This document shows, in pieces, positions 27,654 to 36,404 of a stretch of 64,000 nucleotides of DNA. The stretch comes from Nocardioides massiliensis (GTDB taxonomy: Bacteria; Actinomycetota; Actinomycetes; Propionibacteriales; Nocardioidaceae). The translations under genes and the position numbers were made by a program. Where the stretch lies: positions 744,001-808,000 of the forward strand of contig NZ_JAUSQM010000001.1 of assembly GCF_030811215.1 (NCBI RefSeq). Reading direction: 5' to 3'. Every line of letters begins with the position of its first letter. Within the stretch, counting starts at the first letter, position 1. The notes below the pieces were generated by a model. That model did no database searches, was not told where the DNA came from, and saw only the letters and a program-made list of their open reading frames with translations.

Positions 27654-28424
27654 GTGTCCCCCACTCCGCCCGCACACGCCGTCGGCCGCACGGCGGCCGT
27701 CCTACGCGCGGTCTCGGCGGCGGAGCCGGACGGCCGCACCACCGCCGAGGTCGGACGCGCCACCGGCCTGGCCCGCCCGACCGCCCACCGGTTGCTGACC
27801 GCCCTGCAAGCCGAGGGTCTGGTCGACCGTGCGCAGGCCACGGGTCGCTGGCTGCTCGGACCCGAGCTCTACCTGCTCGGCGCCGCCGCCCAGCCGCGCT
27901 ACGACGTCACCGACCACGCCGGGCCCGTCGTACGCCGACTGGCCGAGGCGACCGGCGAGAGCGCCTTCTTCTCGGCCCTGCGCGGGGAGGAGACCGTCTG
28001 CCTGCTGCGCGAGGACGGCAGCTTCCCGCTGCGCTCCCACGTCCTCCACGTCGGCATCCGGTTCCCGCTCGGCGTCGCTTCGGCGGGGCTGGCGATGCTC
28101 GCCTACCTTCCCGACGACGAGATCACCGAGTTCCTGGCCCGCACCGACCTGACGGCGTACGGCGAGAGCCACGCCCCCGAGGAGGTGCGCCGACGCGTAC
28201 GCCGGACCCGGCGCGACGGCTACGCCCTCAACCCCGGACTGCTGGTCGAGGGCAGCTGGGGCATGGGCTCCGCGGTCTTCGACGCCGAGGAGCGTCCGCG
28301 CTGGGCGCTGAGCCTCACCGGCGTGGAGCGCCGCTTCGATCCCGCCCGTCGCCGCGAGCTCGGTCCGCTGCTGCTGCGCGAGGCCCACGAGCTCGGCCGG
28401 CGGCTGCGCACCGCGGGACGCTAG
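27654..28424 (+). CDS. IclR family transcriptional regulator
   Basis: A 256-residue IclR protein with an N-terminal winged helix (AEVGRATGLARPTAHRLLTA, residues ~31-50) and the C-terminal ligand-binding domain (SHVLHVGIRFPLGVASAGLA; PGLLVEGSWGMGSAVFD). It has a leaderless GTG start 7 nt after TACGCT. It is transcribed away from scoAB with a shared palindromic operator, so it probably senses a small acid linked to the CoA-transferase pathway. Confidence 0.9.
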   Translation: MSPTPPAHAVGRTAAVLRAVSAAEPDGRTTAEVGRATGLARPTAHRLLTALQAEGLVDRAQATGRWLLGPELYLLGAAAQPRYDVTDHAGPVVRRLAEATGESAFFSALRGEETVCLLREDGSFPLRSHVLHVGIRFPLGVASAGLAMLAYLPDDEITEFLARTDLTAYGESHAPEEVRRRVRRTRRDGYALNPGLLVEGSWGMGSAVFDAEERPRWALSLTGVERRFDPARRRELGPLLLREAHELGRRLRTAGR

Positions 28425-28465
28425 ACCGACAGCGGGTCTGGACCGGTCCCACTACGCTTCACGGC

Positions 28466-29464
28466 GTGAGCGACTGGCCAGACGTGGACCTCCACATCGT
28501 CACCGGCAAGGGCGGCACGGGGAAGTCCACCGTGGCTGCCGCGCTGGCCCTTGCGCTCGCCTCCCACGGCAAGCAGGTGCTGCTGTGCGAGGTCGAGGGC
28601 CGCCAGGGCATCGCGCGGATGTTCGACGTCGCACCGCTGCCCTACGAGGAGCGCCCCCTGGCGAGCGGCCACGGCAGTGACGGCACGGCCGGCGGCGAGG
28701 TGTTCGCGCTGGCGATCGACCCGGAGTCCGCGCTGCTGGAGTACCTCGCGATGTACTACCGCCTCGGCCGCGCCGGCAAGGCGCTCGACAAGTTCGGCGT
28801 CGTGGACTTCGCCACGACGATCGCCCCGGGCGTCCGCGACGTCCTGCTGACCGGCAAGGTCTACGAGGCGGTCAACCGCAACCGACGCACCAAGAACGCC
28901 CGGCACTACGACGCCGTCGTGCTCGACGCGCCCCCGACCGGCCGGATCGCGCAGTTCCTCAACGTCAACGACGAGCTGGCCGGGCTCGCCAAGGTCGGTC
29001 CGATCAAGAACCAGGCCGACACGGTGATGACGCTGCTGCGCTCGGAGCGGACCGCCATCCACCTGGTGACGGTGCTGGAGGAGATGCCTGTGCAGGAGAC
29101 CAGCGACGGCATCGCCGAGCTGCGCTCGATCGGCCTGCCGGTCGGCGGCGTGGTCGTCAACCTGACCCGGCCCCAGGCCCTGGACGCCTCGGCTCGCGAG
29201 GCGGCGCTGGCCGGTGCACTTCCCGCGACCACCGTGCGCGCGGACCTCGAGCAGGCGGGTCTGCCCACCGACGACGCCCTGGTCGAGGCGCTCCTCGCCG
29301 AGGGTCGCGACCACGCCGAGCGCCGGCGCCTCGAGGACACCCAGCGCGAGCTGGTGGCCGAGATCGGCGTACCCACCTATGAGCTGCCGCGCCTGGCCGA
29401 CGGCATCGACCTCGGCGGCCTCTACGAGCTGGCCGCCCGGCTGCGCGAGCAGGCGATGGCATGA
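28466..29464 (+). CDS. ArsA/Get3-like ATPase, first subunit
   Basis: A 332-residue P-loop ATPase with the deviant Walker A GKGGTGKST (about 14-22) and switch motif VVLDAPPTGR. It has no arsenite-binding cysteine cluster and no C-terminal membrane-insertion region. TACGCT lies 7 nt before GTG 28466 (leaderless). Its last codons overlap the second ATPase gene (ATGA). The pair matches Rv3679-Rv3680, studied in M. tuberculosis as bacterial Get3-like proteins. It is unlikely to serve arsenite export because no arsB or arsD is present. Confidence 0.88.
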   Translation: MSDWPDVDLHIVTGKGGTGKSTVAAALALALASHGKQVLLCEVEGRQGIARMFDVAPLPYEERPLASGHGSDGTAGGEVFALAIDPESALLEYLAMYYRLGRAGKALDKFGVVDFATTIAPGVRDVLLTGKVYEAVNRNRRTKNARHYDAVVLDAPPTGRIAQFLNVNDELAGLAKVGPIKNQADTVMTLLRSERTAIHLVTVLEEMPVQETSDGIAELRSIGLPVGGVVVNLTRPQALDASAREAALAGALPATTVRADLEQAGLPTDDALVEALLAEGRDHAERRRLEDTQRELVAEIGVPTYELPRLADGIDLGGLYELAARLREQAMA

Positions 29465-30657
29465 CCCGGCAGAGCAACCCGCGGGTCGGGCCGCTGGCCA
29501 GCCCCGACCCCCACGACGTCCCCGCGCTCGACGTCGACGCGCTCCTGGGCGACCGCAGCACTCAGATCATCGTCTGCTGCGGCTCCGGCGGCGTCGGCAA
29601 GACGACCACCGCCGCCGCGCTCGCCCTGCGCGCGGCCGAGCAGGGGCGCAAGGTCGTCGTGCTCACCATCGACCCCGCCCGTCGGCTCGCGCAGTCGATG
29701 GGGATCGAGGCGCTCGACAACGTGCCGCGTCCGGTGCCGGGGGTCTCGACGAGCTCGACCGACCAGGGGGGCGGCTCGCTCGACGCGATGATGCTCGACA
29801 TGAAGCGGACCTTCGACGAGGTCGTCGAGTCCCAGGCCAGCCCCGAGAAGGCCCAGCAGATCCTGCAGAACCCCTTCTATATCGCGCTGTCGAGCTCGTT
29901 CGCGGGCACGCAGGAATACATGGCGATGGAGAAGCTCGGCCAGCTCCACCAGGACGCCCGGCGCACCGGCCGCTGGGACCTGATCGTCGTCGACACCCCG
30001 CCGTCGCGTTCGGCGCTGGACTTCCTCGACGCCCCCGAGCGGCTCTCGTCGTTCCTCGACGGACGGTTCATCCGGATCCTGCTCGCGCCGGCGAAGGGTC
30101 CGGCGCGGCTGATGACCGCCGGCTTCAGCATCGTCACCAACGCCGTCACCAAGATCATCGGCGCGCAGGTGCTGCGCGACATGCAGACCTTCGTCGCCGC
30201 CTTCGACACGCTCTTCGGCGGCTTCCGCCAGCGCGCGCAGAAGACCTTCGAGCTGCTCCAGGCGGACGGTACGGCGTTCGTCGTCGTCGCCGCGCCGGAG
30301 CCGGACGCGCTGCGCGAGGCGGCGTACTTCGTCGAGCGGCTCACCGAGGAGGACATGCCGCTGGCGGGACTGGTCGTCAACCGCGCCAGCCTCGCGCCGG
30401 AGGGTGCCACCCTCTCGGCCGAGCAGGCGCTCGCCGCCGCGGAGCGCCTGGAGGAGTCCGCCCCGGCACCGGTGACCGCCGGTCTGCTGCGGCTGCTCGC
30501 CGAGCGCCTGCAGCTCGTACGCCGCGAGCTGCACGTCCGCAGCCGGTTCAGCGCCGCGCACCCGGAGGTCGCGACCGCCGTCGTCCCCGCGCTGGCCACC
30601 GACGTCCACGACCTCGACGGCCTGCGGCAGGTCGGGGACCTGCTCGCCGGCCCCTGA
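29461..30657 (+). CDS. ArsA/Get3-like ATPase, second subunit
   Basis: A 398-residue paralogue with Walker A CGSGGVGKTTTAAALAL (about 40-56), LTIDPARRLAQSMG and switch VVDTPPSRSALDFLDAPERL. It is longer than its partner by a Met-rich central region (MLDMKRTF; EYMAMEKLGQL) reminiscent of the hydrophobic groove of Get3. It likely forms a heteromer with the upstream protein, because the two genes are translationally coupled. Downstream is a hairpin, then whiB in opposite orientation. Confidence 0.88.
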   Translation: MTRQSNPRVGPLASPDPHDVPALDVDALLGDRSTQIIVCCGSGGVGKTTTAAALALRAAEQGRKVVVLTIDPARRLAQSMGIEALDNVPRPVPGVSTSSTDQGGGSLDAMMLDMKRTFDEVVESQASPEKAQQILQNPFYIALSSSFAGTQEYMAMEKLGQLHQDARRTGRWDLIVVDTPPSRSALDFLDAPERLSSFLDGRFIRILLAPAKGPARLMTAGFSIVTNAVTKIIGAQVLRDMQTFVAAFDTLFGGFRQRAQKTFELLQADGTAFVVVAAPEPDALREAAYFVERLTEEDMPLAGLVVNRASLAPEGATLSAEQALAAAERLEESAPAPVTAGLLRLLAERLQLVRRELHVRSRFSAAHPEVATAVVPALATDVHDLDGLRQVGDLLAGP

Positions 30658-30667
30658 CCCGTCAGGC

Positions 30668-30702
30668 TGACCCGGCCGACCGGACTGGTGCCGGCCGGGT
30701 CA
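30668..30702. terminator. Bidirectional hairpin between the ATPase and whiB genes
   Basis: TGACCCGGCC and GGCCGGGTCA form a perfect 10-bp stem with a 15-nt loop. There is no T-run. The right arm contains the whiB stop codon. Confidence 0.6.
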
Positions 30703-31008
30703 GGCGCTGCGGACGATCTCGGGCAGCTCCGCAGCGACATGATCGGCCTTGGCGGCCTCGAGCAGGCCGCGCCACGAGGTGACGTTGGGCCGGCGGCGCA
30801 GCAGCGCCCGCCGCTCGCGCTCGGTCATGCCGCCCCACACGCCCCACTCGATCTGGTTGTCGAGCGCTTCGGCGAGGCACTCGGCCCGCACGATGCAGGT
30901 GCCGCACCGGAGCTTGGCGCGGTTCTGCTCCGCACCCCGCACGAACAGGTCATCAGGCCCTGCCTGCTTGCAGGCCGCCTCGGACGCCCAGTCGTCGTTC
31001 CACGTCAT
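30700..31008 (-). CDS. whiB4: WhiB family redox-sensing regulator (WhiB4-like)
   Basis: A 102-residue WhiB protein with the four 4Fe-4S ligands Cys13, Cys35, Cys38 and Cys44, followed by EWGVWGGMTERERR and a basic DNA-binding tail (LLRRRPNV). ATG 31008 gives the canonical short N-terminus. Its place between the ATPase pair and ponA2 is the same as whiB4 (Rv3681c) in M. tuberculosis, which is why the WhiB4 name is used. The cluster would sense O2 or NO. Confidence 0.88.
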   Translation of the reverse strand: MTWNDDWASEAACKQAGPDDLFVRGAEQNRAKLRCGTCIVRAECLAEALDNQIEWGVWGGMTERERRALLRRRPNVTSWRGLLEAAKADHVAAELPEIVRSA

Positions 31009-31131
31009 GCTTGAGGTCCCCTCGCCGGGAGAGGGATCCGCCCCGATGCGGACCCGCCGAGTCGAAATGTCTGAGTTCAAGGTAAAGAACCGCGGCAGTG
31101 TGAGACCAGACACAACCGGAGCACGATCACG

Positions 31132-31147
31132 TAGTCACATATGACTA
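31132..31147. promoter_or_regulatory. Palindrome TAGTCA-CATA-TGACTA between whiB and ponA2
   Basis: A perfect 6-bp inverted repeat in an AT-richer patch, 47-62 bp upstream of the likely ponA2 transcript start and about 125 bp upstream of whiB. No known regulator consensus is recognised. Confidence 0.45.
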
Positions 31148-31193
31148 GACGAGGGTGACCAACGACCCATGGCGCTCCCGTACTCTGGAGCGC

Positions 31194-33623
31194 ATGCGTC
31201 GTGACCGTCTCCCCGCGTCGGCCATCCTCTCCCACCTGGGGGTGATGGTCGCGGTTGCGGCCGCACTGGGGGTCCTCGTCGCCGGTCTGGCCCTCCCGTT
31301 CGCCGGCGTGGCCGGCCTGAGCGCGCGCACGGTGGCGCGCCAGATCGACAACCTGCCGGCCGAGCTGGAGGCGGAGCCGCTGCCCGAGCGCACCCGGGTG
31401 CTCGACTCCGAGGGCAAGCTGCTGGCGACGTTCTACGACGAGAACCGCGTCAACATCTCCCTCGACAAGGTCGCGCCGATCATGCGCGAGGCGATCGTGG
31501 CGATCGAGGACGACCGCTTCTACGAGCACGGCGCGCTCGACATCAAGGGCACGCTGCGCGCGTTCCTCACCAACCAGGCCAGCGACGACGTCGTGCAGGG
31601 TGGCTCCTCGATCACCCAGCAGATGGTGAAGCTGACGCTGGTCGCCCAGGCCGAGACGGCCGAGGAGCGCCGCGCGGCCACGGAGGAGACCTACGCCCGC
31701 AAGATCAAGGAGCTGCAGTACGCCATCGGCTTCGAGGAGAAGTACTCCAAGGACTGGATCTTGGAGCGCTACCTCAACCTCGCCTACTTCGGCGCCGGGG
31801 CCGAGGGCATCCAGGCGGCGTCGTACCGCTACTTCTCCAAACCCGCCAACAAGCTGAAGCTGCGCGAGGCCGCGTTGCTCGCCGGCCTCGTGCAGAACCC
31901 GTCACGCTTCGACCCCACCCGCAACCGGGAGGCGGCCCGCGACCGCCGCGACGTCGTGCTCCGCCGGATGGCCCAGCTGGGCATCGTCACCGACGAGCAG
32001 GCGCAGAAGGCGATCTCGCGCAACCTCGGCCTCAAGCCGCGCCAGACCCGCAACGGCTGCATCTTCTCCGCCGCGCCGTTCTTCTGTGACTACGCCCGGC
32101 GCTACCTGCTGGCCGACGAGTCGCTGGGCGAGACGCGCGAGGAGCGCGAGCAGCTCATCGACCGCGGGGGCCTGACGATCAAGACCACCGTCGACCTGCG
32201 CATGCAGCGCGGCGCCGACGAGGCCGCGGCCGCCAACGTCCAGCCGACCGACCAGGCCGTCGGTGCCCTCGCGATGGTCGAGCCCGGCACCGGCGCGGTC
32301 CGCGCCCTGGCGCAGTCGCGGCCGATGGGGCGTGACCGCAGCAAGGGCCAGAGCTTCCTCAACTATGTGGTCGACTCGGAGTACGGCGACGCCAACGGCT
32401 TCCAGCCGGGCTCGACGTTCAAGGTCTTCGTGCTGGCCACCGCCATCAAGAACGGCATGTCGCTCGGCACCCAGCTGTCTGTCCCGGCGCAGGGCTACTA
32501 CCCGGTCAGCGACTACGAGACCTGCGACGGCCCCTACCAGGGCACCCAGATCTGGGAGCCGCGCAACTCGACGACGGGTGCCGGGACGTTCGACATGTAC
32601 TCCGGCACCCAGAAGTCGGTGAACACGTTCTTCGCCGAACTCACCCAGCGCACCGGGCTGTGCGAGCCCTACGAGCTCGCCCAGAAGATGGGCGTCGCGC
32701 TCAACGACCCCGCGCGCGAGATGGTCCCGTCGTTCGCCCTCGGCGTCGCCGACGTGAGCCCGTTGGAGATGGCCGGCGCCTACGCGACGTTCGCGGCTCG
32801 CGGTGTGGCGTGCGCCAACACCCCGATCGCGGAGATCCGCGACGCGACCGGCGCCCTCTTCAAGGACTACCGCCCCGATTGTGAGCGGGTGATGCCGCGC
32901 AGCACCGCCGACGCCGTCAACGACATCCTGCGCGGCCTGCTGGAGCCCGGCGGTTTCGCCTATGGCTCCGCCCTGGGGCGTCCATCGGCAGGCAAGACGG
33001 GGACGACCAACGACAACCGCGCCGTCTGGTTCGTCGGCTACACACCGAACATGTCGACGGCAGCTGTGATCGCCGGAGCCAACCAGCTCGGCCAGCCCTC
33101 CTCGCTCAACGGCACGGTCGTCAACGGGCGCACCATCTACGGCGTCTCCGGTTCGGGTTACGCCGCACCCATGTGGGCCTCCGCGATGCGGGAGGCCATC
33201 GCAGTCCTCCCCGTGCAGGACTTCGTGGCCCCCGGCGCGGCGATCGTCCAGGGCCAGCAGGACGCCGTCCCGTCCGTCGGCGGGCTCAGCGTCGACGAGG
33301 CACGCCGGGTGCTCGAGGACGCGGGCTTCTTCCCCCGCGTGAGCTCGCCGGTCAACTCGAACTATCCGTCGGGCACCGTCGCCTACACCTCGCCCGGCAG
33401 CGGCGCCACCATCGGCACCGGCAGCACCGTCGTCATCTACCCCTCCAACGGCGTACCGCCGCTCCCCCCGCCCTCTGACGACGGGGATGGGGACGACGAC
33501 GGCGACGGTGGTGACGAAGCCGGTGATGGTCGCGGCGGGGGCGACAACGCCGGACCCGGTCGCGGACGCGGCCGGGGTGGCGACAACCCGGGACGCGGCC
33601 GCGGTCGCGGCGGGGACGACTGA
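31194..33623 (+). CDS. ponA2: Bifunctional penicillin-binding protein, PonA2 type
   Basis: An 809-residue class A PBP. Single N-terminal helix (about 10-35); transglycosylase domain with catalytic Glu105 (EDDRFYEHG) and GGSSITQQMVK; transpeptidase with Ser407 (STFK) and Lys601 (KTGTTND); one PASTA domain (about 685-755). It ends in an unusual Asp/Gly tail followed by Gly-Arg-Gly-Arg repeats. ATG 31194 has both TACTCT at leaderless distance and a GGAG motif; an earlier in-frame GTG (31155) looks unused. Peptidoglycan synthesis outside the membrane. Matches Rv3682 by order. Confidence 0.94.
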   Translation: MRRDRLPASAILSHLGVMVAVAAALGVLVAGLALPFAGVAGLSARTVARQIDNLPAELEAEPLPERTRVLDSEGKLLATFYDENRVNISLDKVAPIMREAIVAIEDDRFYEHGALDIKGTLRAFLTNQASDDVVQGGSSITQQMVKLTLVAQAETAEERRAATEETYARKIKELQYAIGFEEKYSKDWILERYLNLAYFGAGAEGIQAASYRYFSKPANKLKLREAALLAGLVQNPSRFDPTRNREAARDRRDVVLRRMAQLGIVTDEQAQKAISRNLGLKPRQTRNGCIFSAAPFFCDYARRYLLADESLGETREEREQLIDRGGLTIKTTVDLRMQRGADEAAAANVQPTDQAVGALAMVEPGTGAVRALAQSRPMGRDRSKGQSFLNYVVDSEYGDANGFQPGSTFKVFVLATAIKNGMSLGTQLSVPAQGYYPVSDYETCDGPYQGTQIWEPRNSTTGAGTFDMYSGTQKSVNTFFAELTQRTGLCEPYELAQKMGVALNDPAREMVPSFALGVADVSPLEMAGAYATFAARGVACANTPIAEIRDATGALFKDYRPDCERVMPRSTADAVNDILRGLLEPGGFAYGSALGRPSAGKTGTTNDNRAVWFVGYTPNMSTAAVIAGANQLGQPSSLNGTVVNGRTIYGVSGSGYAAPMWASAMREAIAVLPVQDFVAPGAAIVQGQQDAVPSVGGLSVDEARRVLEDAGFFPRVSSPVNSNYPSGTVAYTSPGSGATIGTGSTVVIYPSNGVPPLPPPSDDGDGDDDGDGGDEAGDGRGGGDNAGPGRGRGRGGDNPGRGRGRGGDD

Positions 33624-33642
33624 CCCGCGTCGCAGACCCGAC

Positions 33643-34104
33643 TCAGCCGGCGAGCTGGCGCTTGACCTCCGCCGCGACGAACGCGCCGTCGGCGCGGCCC
33701 TTCACCTTCGGCTGCAGCGCGCCCATGACCTTGCCCATCGCGCGCATGCCGTCGGCGGCGGCACCGGTGGACTCGATGGTCTCGGAGATGAGCGCTCGGA
33801 CCTCGTCCTCGGAGAGCTGCTCGGGCAGGTAGTCGGCGAGGATCTCGGCCTCGGCCCGCTCCTTGGCGGCCGCCTCGGTGCGCCCGCCCTCCTCGAACGC
33901 GACGGCGGCCTCGCGCCGCTTCTTGGCCTCGCTGCTGAGCACGGTCACGACGTCCTCGTCGGTGAGCTCGCGCTGGGTCTTGCCGGCGACCTCGGCGTTG
34001 GTGATCGCCGTGAGCACCATCCGCAGGGTCGAGGACCGCAGCTCGTCGCGCGCCTTGATCGATGCGGTCAAGTCGGTGCGCAGGCGGTCCTTGAGATTGC
34101 TCAT
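33643..34104 (-). CDS. GatB/YqeY domain protein
   Basis: A 153-residue YqeY-like protein with the N-terminal helical domain (LKDRLRTDLTASIKARDELR) and the C-terminal fold shared with the GatB tail (YLPEQLSEDEV; GKVMGALQPKVKGRADG). Such proteins resemble the tRNA-binding tail of amidotransferase GatB, but a stand-alone role is not established. The start is ATG 34104, 25 bp from the divergent phosphoesterase gene. It converges on ponA2. Confidence 0.9.
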   Translation of the reverse strand: MSNLKDRLRTDLTASIKARDELRSSTLRMVLTAITNAEVAGKTQRELTDEDVVTVLSSEAKKRREAAVAFEEGGRTEAAAKERAEAEILADYLPEQLSEDEVRALISETIESTGAAADGMRAMGKVMGALQPKVKGRADGAFVAAEVKRQLAG

Positions 34105-34129
34105 GGATGCATTGTGGCAGCCTGACGCC

Positions 34130-35077
34130 ATGAGCCCGGCCCCCGATTCCGCCCGCGGCCCGCTCCGCGCGGTCGTGCGGGCGGGAGTTGCCGCGGCGGC
34201 CGTGGGGCTGGGGTGTGCGGCGTACGGCGCAGGGTGGGAGGTGCGCGCGTTCGTCCTCCGCGAGGCGGAGGTCCCCGTGCTTCCCCCGGGTGCGAAGCCG
34301 CTGCGCGTGCTGCACCTCAGCGACCTGCACCTGACTCCCGCGCAGGGGCGCAAGCGCGCGTGGTTGCGTGACCTCGCGAGCACGAAGCCCGACCTGGTCA
34401 TCGGCACCGGCGACTTCCTCGCCCACCGCGACGCCGTCGGCCCCGTCCTCGAAGCGCTCGACGGCCTCCTCGACTCCCCCGGTGTCTTCGTCCTGGGTTC
34501 CAACGACTACTTCGCCCCGACCGGGCGCAACCCGGTGAAGTACCTGCTCCCCGACGACGGCCAGCGCCACACGACGTCCCCGAAGCTGCCCTGGCCCGAC
34601 CTCGTCGCGGGGTTCACCGCCCGCGGCTGGCGCGACCTCACCAACCGCCACGACCGGCTGCGCATCGGCGAGACCGAGATCGCGTTCGCCGGGGTCGACG
34701 ACCCCCACCTCGGGTACGACGACCTCGCCGCTGTCGCCGGTCCCGCGCCAGCCAAGGCGGACCTGCGTATCGGCGTGGCGCACGCGCCGTACCTCCGCGT
34801 CCTCGACCAGTTCACCCGCGACGGCTACGACCTGCTGATCGCCGGCCACACCCACGGCGGTCAGCTGTGCCTGCCGAGGTCGCGCGCGATCGTCACCAAC
34901 TGCGACCTCGATCGCGCCCGCGCCAAGGGTCTGCACCGGCACCCGGCCGACTCCCCGCCCGACGACCCGGCCGGCGCGTGGATGCACGTCTCCGCCGGAC
35001 TCGGCACCTCGCCGTACGTCCCGATCCGGTTCTGCTGCCGGCCGGAAGCCACCCTGCTCACGCTCGTCGCGCGCTGA
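34130..35077 (+). CDS. Metallophosphoesterase, membrane-anchored
   Basis: A 315-residue calcineurin-like phosphoesterase. It has an N-terminal hydrophobic anchor (about 15-35), then metal-binding motifs in order: LHLSDLHL, GTGDFL, GSNDYF and GHTHGGQ. The layout matches YkuE-type enzymes and Rv3683. The substrate is unknown (lipid or nucleotide phosphoesters are typical). The final portion contains VSAGLGTSPYVPIRF, a conserved closing motif of the subfamily. It is the last gene of the mycobacteria-like syntenic block. Confidence 0.9.
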   Translation: MSPAPDSARGPLRAVVRAGVAAAAVGLGCAAYGAGWEVRAFVLREAEVPVLPPGAKPLRVLHLSDLHLTPAQGRKRAWLRDLASTKPDLVIGTGDFLAHRDAVGPVLEALDGLLDSPGVFVLGSNDYFAPTGRNPVKYLLPDDGQRHTTSPKLPWPDLVAGFTARGWRDLTNRHDRLRIGETEIAFAGVDDPHLGYDDLAAVAGPAPAKADLRIGVAHAPYLRVLDQFTRDGYDLLIAGHTHGGQLCLPRSRAIVTNCDLDRARAKGLHRHPADSPPDDPAGAWMHVSAGLGTSPYVPIRFCCRPEATLLTLVAR

Positions 35078-35156
35078 CTGCGTCCTGCTCGAAGATCGCA
35101 GTCACCAGGTGACTGGGATCCTCGTGTGGGACGCACCAGCCCTCCGTCGAGGGCGA

Positions 35157-35187
35157 TTTCAGTCGGCCGTACCGGCTCGTATAGACT
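35157..35187 (+). promoter_or_regulatory. Promoter of tRNA-Pro
   Basis: TTTCAG (35157-35162) and TATAGA (35180-35185) are separated by 17 bp and lie 31 bp before the mature tRNA. This is an unusually AT-rich -10 for this genome, as expected for a stable RNA. Confidence 0.55.
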
Positions 35188-35215
35188 CGCCCGCGGCCTG
35201 TTCACGCAGGCTGAT

Positions 35216-35289
35216 CGGGCTGTGGCGCAGCTTGGTAGCGCGCCTCGTTCGGGACGAGGAGGCCGCAGGTTCAAATCCTGTCAGCCCGA
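35216..35289 (+). tRNA. tRNA-Pro (CGG)
   Basis: The 74-nt cloverleaf has acceptor arms CGGGCTG / CAGCCCG, anticodon stem CCTCG / CGAGG with loop TTCGGGA (anticodon CGG), and T-loop TTCAAAT. The CCA end is not encoded. It is followed by a strong terminator. Confidence 0.97.
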
Positions 35290-35298
35290 CAAATCGGA

Positions 35299-35328
35299 CA
35301 CCCGGATCTGCACGCGCAGATCCGGGTG
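35299..35328 (+). terminator. Rho-independent terminator after tRNA-Pro
   Basis: A perfect 13-bp stem (CACCCGGATCTGC / GCAGATCCGGGTG) with an ACGC loop, followed by TTTC. Confidence 0.9.
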
Positions 35329-35349
35329 TTTCGCATCCGGCGCCAGTCG

Positions 35350-36279
35350 CTACCAGGTGACCTCGTGGCAGTCGGTCGTCGGGCGCTCCTCCACCTGGAG
35401 GGTCGCGTGCTCGATGCCGTGGCCCTGGCGCAGCACACGCTGAGCCGCAACCAGGACGCCGTGGCTGTCGGTGGCCGGATCCTCGTCCAGCACGAGGTGA
35501 GCGGTGGCGACGTGCATGCCCGAGGTCAGCGTCCACACGTGCAGGTCGTGGACGTCGGCGACGCCGGGCAGGGCAACGAGCTCGGCGGTCAGGCGCTCGA
35601 CGTCGAGGTCGGCCGGGACGTGCTGGCCGAGCACGGCGAGCACCTGGCGACCAAGGACCACCGCGCGCACGGCGACGAAGACGCCGATGGCGAGCGCGAC
35701 GAGGGTGTCCCACACGACCATGTCGGTGAGCAGGACGAGCCCGCCCGCCACGAGGACGCCGACGCTGCCCGCGGTGTCGGCCAGCACCTCGTAGTAGGCG
35801 CCCTTGACGTTGAGCGACTCGCGCGCGCCGGCCCGGAGGAGCAGCAGCGCGATCAGGTTCACCAGGAGACCGAGCACGCCGACGACCAGGACCGGTCCGA
35901 CCTCGATGCTCACGTCGGCCCCGATGCGCCCGACCGCGGCGATGACGACGTACGCCGACACCCCCAGCATCAGCAGGACCGCCAGGCCCGAGGCGAACAC
36001 CTCGGCGCGGTAGGAGCCATAGGTACGCCGGCCGGTGTGGTCGGGGCGGGTGGCGATCTTGGTGGCGATCAACGCCGCCCCGAGCGCCACCACGTCAGCG
36101 GCCATGTGCCCGGCGTCGGAGATCAGGGCGAGCGAGCCGGACCACAGCCCGGCGACGAGTTCGACCACGAAGAAGGCAGCGACCAGGACGAACGAGATCG
36201 CCAGCCGTCGGCGGTGTCGCCCGCCGGCGTGGGAGCTCGGACTCCCGGTCAGGTGACCGTGGCCGTGACCTGCACCCAC
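35350..36279 (-). CDS. Cation diffusion facilitator (Zn2+/Co2+/Cd2+ efflux)
   Basis: A 309-residue CDF transporter. It has a His-rich N-terminus (GHGHGHLTG), six membrane helices with the metal-site motifs ALISDAGHMAADV (helix 2) and YEVLADTAGSV (helix 5), and a C-terminal cytoplasmic domain with DVHDLHVWTLTSG. GTG 36279 is chosen because GGAGGAGG lies 4 nt upstream. It exports divalent metal in exchange for protons. The His residues in HxxxD sites suggest Zn2+ preference. It converges on the tRNA-Pro terminator. Confidence 0.93.
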   Translation of the reverse strand: MGAGHGHGHLTGSPSSHAGGRHRRRLAISFVLVAAFFVVELVAGLWSGSLALISDAGHMAADVVALGAALIATKIATRPDHTGRRTYGSYRAEVFASGLAVLLMLGVSAYVVIAAVGRIGADVSIEVGPVLVVGVLGLLVNLIALLLLRAGARESLNVKGAYYEVLADTAGSVGVLVAGGLVLLTDMVVWDTLVALAIGVFVAVRAVVLGRQVLAVLGQHVPADLDVERLTAELVALPGVADVHDLHVWTLTSGMHVATAHLVLDEDPATDSHGVLVAAQRVLRQGHGIEHATLQVEERPTTDCHEVTW

Positions 36280-36404
36280 TGGGCCTCCTCCCTCGACACG
36301 GCGCGCATCGACGTCGCGCCTTCCAGCGTAGGCCGCAACGACCCGCCCGGCTGTGACGTGTGCGACGGCGCCTCCGGTCGACCCTGCTCTGGCAGACTCC
36401 CCCC

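Noticed and set aside
28466-30657. Arsenite export system (ArsA)
   Set aside because: No arsB, arsC or arsD nearby and no metal-binding cysteines; the pair fits the Get3-like genes of the conserved block.
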